A DNA stretch of 8,886 bases from assembly GCA_945870085.1 (NCBI GenBank), contig CAMBQX010000066.1, forward strand, positions 1 to 8,886. The letters run 5' to 3'. This DNA comes from Bifidobacterium breve (GTDB lineage: Bacteria; Actinomycetota; Actinomycetes; S36-B12). The notes below the pieces were generated by a model. The model made no database searches. It saw only the letters and a program-made list of their open reading frames with translations, and had not been told where the DNA came from. This document shows positions 6,123-8,886 of this stretch, one piece after another; position 1 is the first letter of the stretch; the number at the start of each line of letters is the position of its first letter. A program made the translations under genes and the position numbers.

Positions 6123-6671
6123 GTGGCCGCGACACCGGTTGGCGTGCTACCTACCGAGCTGCTGCCACTTTCGTGGCTGGTGGGGAGTTGGGTTGGCGTT
6201 GGCACCGGCCATTACCCGACAATCGAGGATTTTCGTTTTGGCCAAGAGGTCTCATTCGCTTTTGATGGCCGCCCATTTCTTTCCTATTGGTCTCGCAGTT
6301 GGCTACTTGATGACGACGGCAACCGGGTACGTCCGCTGGGCACCGAAGCTGGATTTTGGCGCCCGCGGCCAAATAATCGTCTGGAGGTACAACTGGCACA
6401 CCCGACGGGTTTTGCTGAAGTTTGGTACGGCCAAATTGAGGTAACTGGTATCGAGGACGCCGTTATTACCGGGGCTCGGGCCGAAATACGAACTGACGTT
6501 GTTGCGCGCACCGAAAGCGCGAAGGAGTACACCGATGGTCAACGGCTTTATGGTCTCGTTGAAGGCCAATTGCTATGGACATTTGACATGGCAGCGATGG
6601 GCCAAAGCATGACCAATCACCTAGCGGCTACTTTGTTCCGGGTTGGCGAAGGAGAACAAAGTGGCGAGTGA
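6123..6671 (+). CDS. Nitrobindin-like heme-binding beta-barrel protein (FABP-like)
   Basis: A 182-residue protein of the nitrobindin (formerly DUF1794, FABP-like) family. GSWVGVG (21-27) is the GxWxGxG signature at the N-terminal edge of the barrel. TNHLAATLFRV near the C-terminus carries His166, matching the family's heme-iron ligand. Characterised members bind ferric heme and NO and isomerise peroxynitrite to nitrate, in the cytosol. The context matches mycobacterial Rv0813c and the nitrobindin gene beside nur in Streptomyces. The start is GTG at 6123, with GGCGAG (6111-6116) as a modest ribosome site. Its 3' end overlaps the next gene by 11 bases (6661-6671), implying coupled translation. 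No truncation or missing key residue is seen. Confidence 0.9.
   Translation: MAATPVGVLPTELLPLSWLVGSWVGVGTGHYPTIEDFRFGQEVSFAFDGRPFLSYWSRSWLLDDDGNRVRPLGTEAGFWRPRPNNRLEVQLAHPTGFAEVWYGQIEVTGIEDAVITGARAEIRTDVVARTESAKEYTDGQRLYGLVEGQLLWTFDMAAMGQSMTNHLAATLFRVGEGEQSGE
6648..6654 (+). promoter_or_regulatory. Ribosome binding site GAAGGAG deciding the nur start
   Basis: GAAGGAG lies 6 bases before the GTG at 6661, ideal spacing. A TTG at 6643 in the same frame lies upstream of this site and has no such signal. The GTG start also aligns residue numbers with Streptomyces Nur. Confidence 0.8.
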
Positions 6672-7110
6672 AGATTGGGATCGACGCCTGCACGAACACG
6701 GTTTTCGCATTACCCCGCAACGCCAATTAGTGCTTGAAGCGGTCGAGCGGTTACAGCATGGGACGCCTGAGACCATATTGGTCGAAGTGCAGCGAACCGC
6801 AACCGGGGTGAACCTATCAACGGTTTATCGAACTCTCGAGGTCCTCGAGAGTGTCGGGCTAGTTACCCATGCGCACATTGGGCACGGGGCCCCGACCTAC
6901 CACGCGGTTGATGAAGAACTCCACATCCACTTGGTGTGTGATCGCTGCTCGGCGGTCGCCAGTGTCCCCGCTGCTGTTGCATCAACTTTTGTCGAGCGCC
7001 TGCGAAGTGAACAAGGTTTCACGACTGATATCTCGCATATGTCCATACATGGGCATTGTGCAAAGTGCGAAGGTAAGTCAGGCGAGGATTTAACGGACGA
7101 CGAATTGTGA
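6661..7110 (+). CDS. nur: Fur-family metalloregulator, Nur-like (nickel)
   Basis: A 149-residue winged-helix repressor of the Fur family. The DNA-binding domain (about 1-80) includes GFRITPQRQLVLEAV (14-28) and NLSTVYRTLEVLE (51-63). The dimerisation domain contains HIHLVCDRC (88-96) and HCAKC (132-136). Counting from the GTG at 6661, His33, His70, His72, His88, His90, His126, Cys93, Cys96, Cys133 and Cys136 fall at the numbers I recall for Streptomyces Nur. Those include its Ni-site histidines (70, 72, 126) and most of the M-site. The M-site His86 is replaced by Glu86. In Streptomyces, Nur with nickel controls nickel uptake and superoxide dismutase genes. The gene overlaps nitrobindin upstream and ygfZ downstream (GTGA at 7107-7110). 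A generic Fur or Zur role is the alternative. Confidence 0.9.
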   Translation: MASEDWDRRLHEHGFRITPQRQLVLEAVERLQHGTPETILVEVQRTATGVNLSTVYRTLEVLESVGLVTHAHIGHGAPTYHAVDEELHIHLVCDRCSAVASVPAAVASTFVERLRSEQGFTTDISHMSIHGHCAKCEGKSGEDLTDDEL

Positions 7111-8084
7111 GTGCATTGGATTTGCCGCACGCGGTCGCCGGCCCCGCCGGCACCGCCGACGAGTCAATCGCGTGGCATTTCGGGGATCCGCATCGTGAGC
7201 AGCGGTTACTGGTTGAAGGCATTGGTATCGTCGACATCTCAAATCGCGGAGTTGTCACGGTGACAGGTCCCGATCGCCTGACCTGGTTACACACGCTAAC
7301 CACCCAGCATCTAGAAAACCTCCAGCCAAATGAGTCGGCGCTTGTCCTGATTTTGAGCCCACATGGCCATGTAGAACATGAACTGCACCTGGTGGACGAC
7401 GGCGAGACCTCGTGGCTAATTGTTGAGCCGGGCACCGCAGATTCGCTAGAAAACTATTTGAAATCAATGCAATTCATGTTGCGCGTAGAAATTACAAATG
7501 TGACGTCTCAATTCGCAGTGGTTTGGGAGCCAATTTCCGCAGTTGATGCGCTGCACCCGACGTGGCTGGTGCCCGAGCCTTTTGCCGGTCGCGGCCTGAT
7601 CGGTCGTGAGGTGATTATCCCGCGAGCAGATTTGAATTCGCGGCTCGAGGAGGCACCGGCGCAATCCGGTAGTTGGGCACTAGAGGCCTTGCGGGTGGCG
7701 GCAGCCATGCCAAGAATGGGTGCTGAGACTGATCACAAGACCCTTCCCCACGAAGTGGGCTGGATTGGCTCGGCGGTACATCTACAAAAGGGCTGTTACC
7801 GCGGTCAGGAGACTGTTGCGCGGGTACAAAACCTGGGTAAACCACCACGGCGCCTAGTTCTGCTACATCTTGATGGGTCGGCTGAAATCCTTCCCGGCCA
7901 CGGTGCGCCAGTCTTTGCTGGCGATAAAGAGGTGGGTTGGGTTGGCACCGGAGCCCGTCATTATGAACTTGGCCCGGTGGCTACCGCCATAGTTAAACGA
8001 AATGTTCCAATTGAGGCGATACTGACGATTCGCACTGAAGATGGCGAAGTGCCCGCGGCCCAGGAAAATTATTTGACAATTTAG
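7107..8084 (+). CDS. ygfZ: YgfZ/GcvT-domain folate-binding Fe-S cluster repair protein
   Basis: A 325-residue protein of the YgfZ family, which uses tetrahydrofolate to support assembly or repair of some Fe-S enzymes. The diagnostic KGCYRGQE sits at 228-235 with the conserved Cys230, followed by TVAR. Other GcvT-like parts are GIVDISNRGVVTVTGPDRLTWL (split around residues 40-61) and LPHEVGWIGSAVHLQKGC. The length is typical and the protein is cytosolic. It corresponds to the folate-binding protein (Rv0811c) found near nitrobindin in mycobacteria. The GTG start is embedded in the nur stop (GTGA), so translation is coupled. The operon appears to end here: the next gene starts 34 bases on and is a secreted enzyme of unrelated type. 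Confidence 0.92.
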   Translation: MSALDLPHAVAGPAGTADESIAWHFGDPHREQRLLVEGIGIVDISNRGVVTVTGPDRLTWLHTLTTQHLENLQPNESALVLILSPHGHVEHELHLVDDGETSWLIVEPGTADSLENYLKSMQFMLRVEITNVTSQFAVVWEPISAVDALHPTWLVPEPFAGRGLIGREVIIPRADLNSRLEEAPAQSGSWALEALRVAAAMPRMGAETDHKTLPHEVGWIGSAVHLQKGCYRGQETVARVQNLGKPPRRLVLLHLDGSAEILPGHGAPVFAGDKEVGWVGTGARHYELGPVATAIVKRNVPIEAILTIRTEDGEVPAAQENYLTI

Positions 8085-8104
8085 GTTTAAGACTGGATCA
8101 GCTG

Positions 8105-8118
8105 GGTATACCTAGGAC
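8105..8118 (+). promoter_or_regulatory. Possible -10 region of a leaderless GH5 transcript
   Basis: GGTATACC (8105-8112) and CCTAGG (8111-8116) are two overlapping palindromes. TATACC at 8107-8112 ends 6 bases before the ATG at 8119, the spacing of a leaderless start. No Shine-Dalgarno lies at normal distance (AGG is only 2 bases away). The palindromes could also be an operator. No good -35 is seen at 16-18 bases. Confidence 0.25.
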
Positions 8119-8886
8119 ATGTTCTCAACTACCTATACTCGAATTCATCGAAATACCGCGGTCTCGCTCGTATTGGGCGTGATCCTCACCACCTTGGCCG
8201 CGGCCGGGGTTGGTGTGCTTGCGGCACCTACCGCATCGGCAGCGAGCGGATTACCGCCTTTGCCGCTATCAACAAGTGGCAGCAAAATCGTTGATGCCAC
8301 CGGGGCAACCATTACTTTGCAAGGTGTGAACTGGTTTGGGTTCGAAACCGCCAACCACGCACCCCACGGCTTATGGAGCCGCGACTACAAGGAGATGCTG
8401 GCCCAGATCAAAGCCCAAGGCTTCAACACCATCCGGATGCCGTTCTCTTTGCAGGCGATGGCGTCTTCAACAACCAGCGGCATTGATTATGCGAACGGGC
8501 GAAATGCGGCTCTTGCCGGCAAGACCCCGCAACAGGTGATGGATGTAATCATTGATGAAGCCGCGAATCAAGGTTTGATGATCATTCTCGACAATCACTC
8601 ACAAGCTGATGATGGCTTTATGTATGACCTTTGGTACGGGCAGAACGGTTATACCGAGGCCAATTGGGTCGCCACCTGGCAGGCGCTCGCCAAGCGCTAT
8701 GTGAATAAGCCCAATGTCATCGCGGCCGACCTGAAGAACGAACCCCATGGTTCGGCTACTTGGGGGACCGGTGGTGCTACCGACTGGCGCCGTGCTGCAG
8801 AACTTGCTGGCAATGCCGTGCTTGCCCAGAACCCCAATATGTTGATTATTGTTGAAGGTATTGAGGGTCAAGTTGCTGGCGGGCAA
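8119..8886 (+). CDS. Secreted GH5 endoglucanase (cellulase), 3' end cut by window edge
   Basis: Glycoside hydrolase family 5 cleaves beta-1,4-glucan linkages outside the cell. The frame runs unbroken from an ATG to the right edge, 256 codons, roughly the first two thirds of a catalytic domain. A signal peptide is clear: basic head (Arg8, His10, Arg11), hydrophobic core about 13-36, and an ASA-type cleavage site near residue 41. Then come the substrate-cleft segments GVNWFGFET (69-77) and HGLWSRDY (83-90), TIRMPFS (104-110), ILDNHS (156-161) and DLKNEPHG with the acid/base Glu208. The catalytic nucleophile Glu and any cellulose-binding module lie beyond the window. The segments match Acidothermus E1 (GH5 subfamily 1) closely, although E1 has an Arg-rich DRHRP where this protein has DNHSQ. 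It is 34 bases after ygfZ and functionally unrelated. Confidence 0.92.
   Translation, partial: MFSTTYTRIHRNTAVSLVLGVILTTLAAAGVGVLAAPTASAASGLPPLPLSTSGSKIVDATGATITLQGVNWFGFETANHAPHGLWSRDYKEMLAQIKAQGFNTIRMPFSLQAMASSTTSGIDYANGRNAALAGKTPQQVMDVIIDEAANQGLMIILDNHSQADDGFMYDLWYGQNGYTEANWVATWQALAKRYVNKPNVIAADLKNEPHGSATWGTGGATDWRRAAELAGNAVLAQNPNMLIIVEGIEGQVAGGQ

Noticed and set aside
6095..6124. Stretch resembling the conserved 16S rRNA segment around GAGTAAC...CGTGG
   Set aside because: The likeness is limited to about 20 bases, with mismatches and no flanking rRNA sequence. It sits inside and just after a coding frame, so it is a coincidence.
6139..6569. Several alternative frames of 80-100 residues across nitrobindin on both strands
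   Set aside because: All overlap the nitrobindin frame, which has the GxWxGxG and heme-ligand motifs; the others show no recognisable family features.
6643..6660. Upstream TTG start for the Nur-like gene
   Set aside because: It has no ribosome site, whereas GAAGGAG is ideally placed for GTG 6661, and the GTG start makes residue numbers match Streptomyces Nur.
8073..8078. Perfect TTGACA as -35 box for the GH5 gene
   Set aside because: It lies inside the last codons of ygfZ and is 28 bases from the only TATA-like -10; at 17 bases the sequence is not -10-like.

Overview
The window reads as ordinary chromosomal core DNA of an actinobacterium (Actinomycetota) with moderate GC (mid-50s per cent by eye, not computed). 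The taxonomic evidence is the gene set: mycothiol synthase (MshD), an actinobacterial GlnR-type orphan regulator, and a Fur-family protein that matches Streptomyces Nur closely. Many genes start with GTG. The gene neighbourhood (GlnR, MshD, thioredoxin, DUF4395, nitrobindin, Fur/Nur, YgfZ) recalls the glnR-mshD region of mycobacteria and the nur region of streptomycetes. I see no RNA gene, insertion sequence, CRISPR array or phage gene.

Left block, minus strand (1-3761): glnR, then mshD 9 bases later, then ppk1 33 bases later and running off the left edge. This looks like one transcript. It joins a nitrogen-control regulator, the last step of mycothiol synthesis and polyphosphate synthesis.

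Middle block, plus strand (3794-5610): a 32-base divergent gap separates glnR from an alpha/beta hydrolase. The hydrolase shares an ATGA overlap with a membrane-anchored thioredoxin. After an 84-base gap comes a DUF4395 membrane protein with a CxxC pair. The gap carries an exact TGCAA-N5-TTGCA dyad, which is the half-site pattern I recall for the Nur operator, lying on a plausible -35 box. A DsrE-family cysteine protein on the minus strand (5612-5986) faces DUF4395 tail to tail with one base between them.

Right block, plus strand (6006-8084): a 37-residue single-span membrane microprotein, a nitrobindin-like heme protein, a Nur-like metalloregulator and a YgfZ-type folate-dependent Fe-S protein. 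They are packed with overlaps or gaps of 3 bases or less and look like one operon. The shared theme of the middle and right blocks is thiol redox, metal, and NO or Fe-S stress.

Right edge (8119-8886): the first 256 codons of a secreted GH5 endoglucanase, close to the Acidothermus E1 type. This suggests a plant-polymer-degrading lifestyle or access to such material.

The most interesting lead is the possible link between the local Nur-like regulator and the candidate Nur box in front of the uncharacterised DUF4395 gene. Also notable are a His-rich pentapeptide repeat inside MshD and the membrane microprotein at the head of the nitrobindin-nur-ygfZ operon. I see no wholly new multi-gene system.
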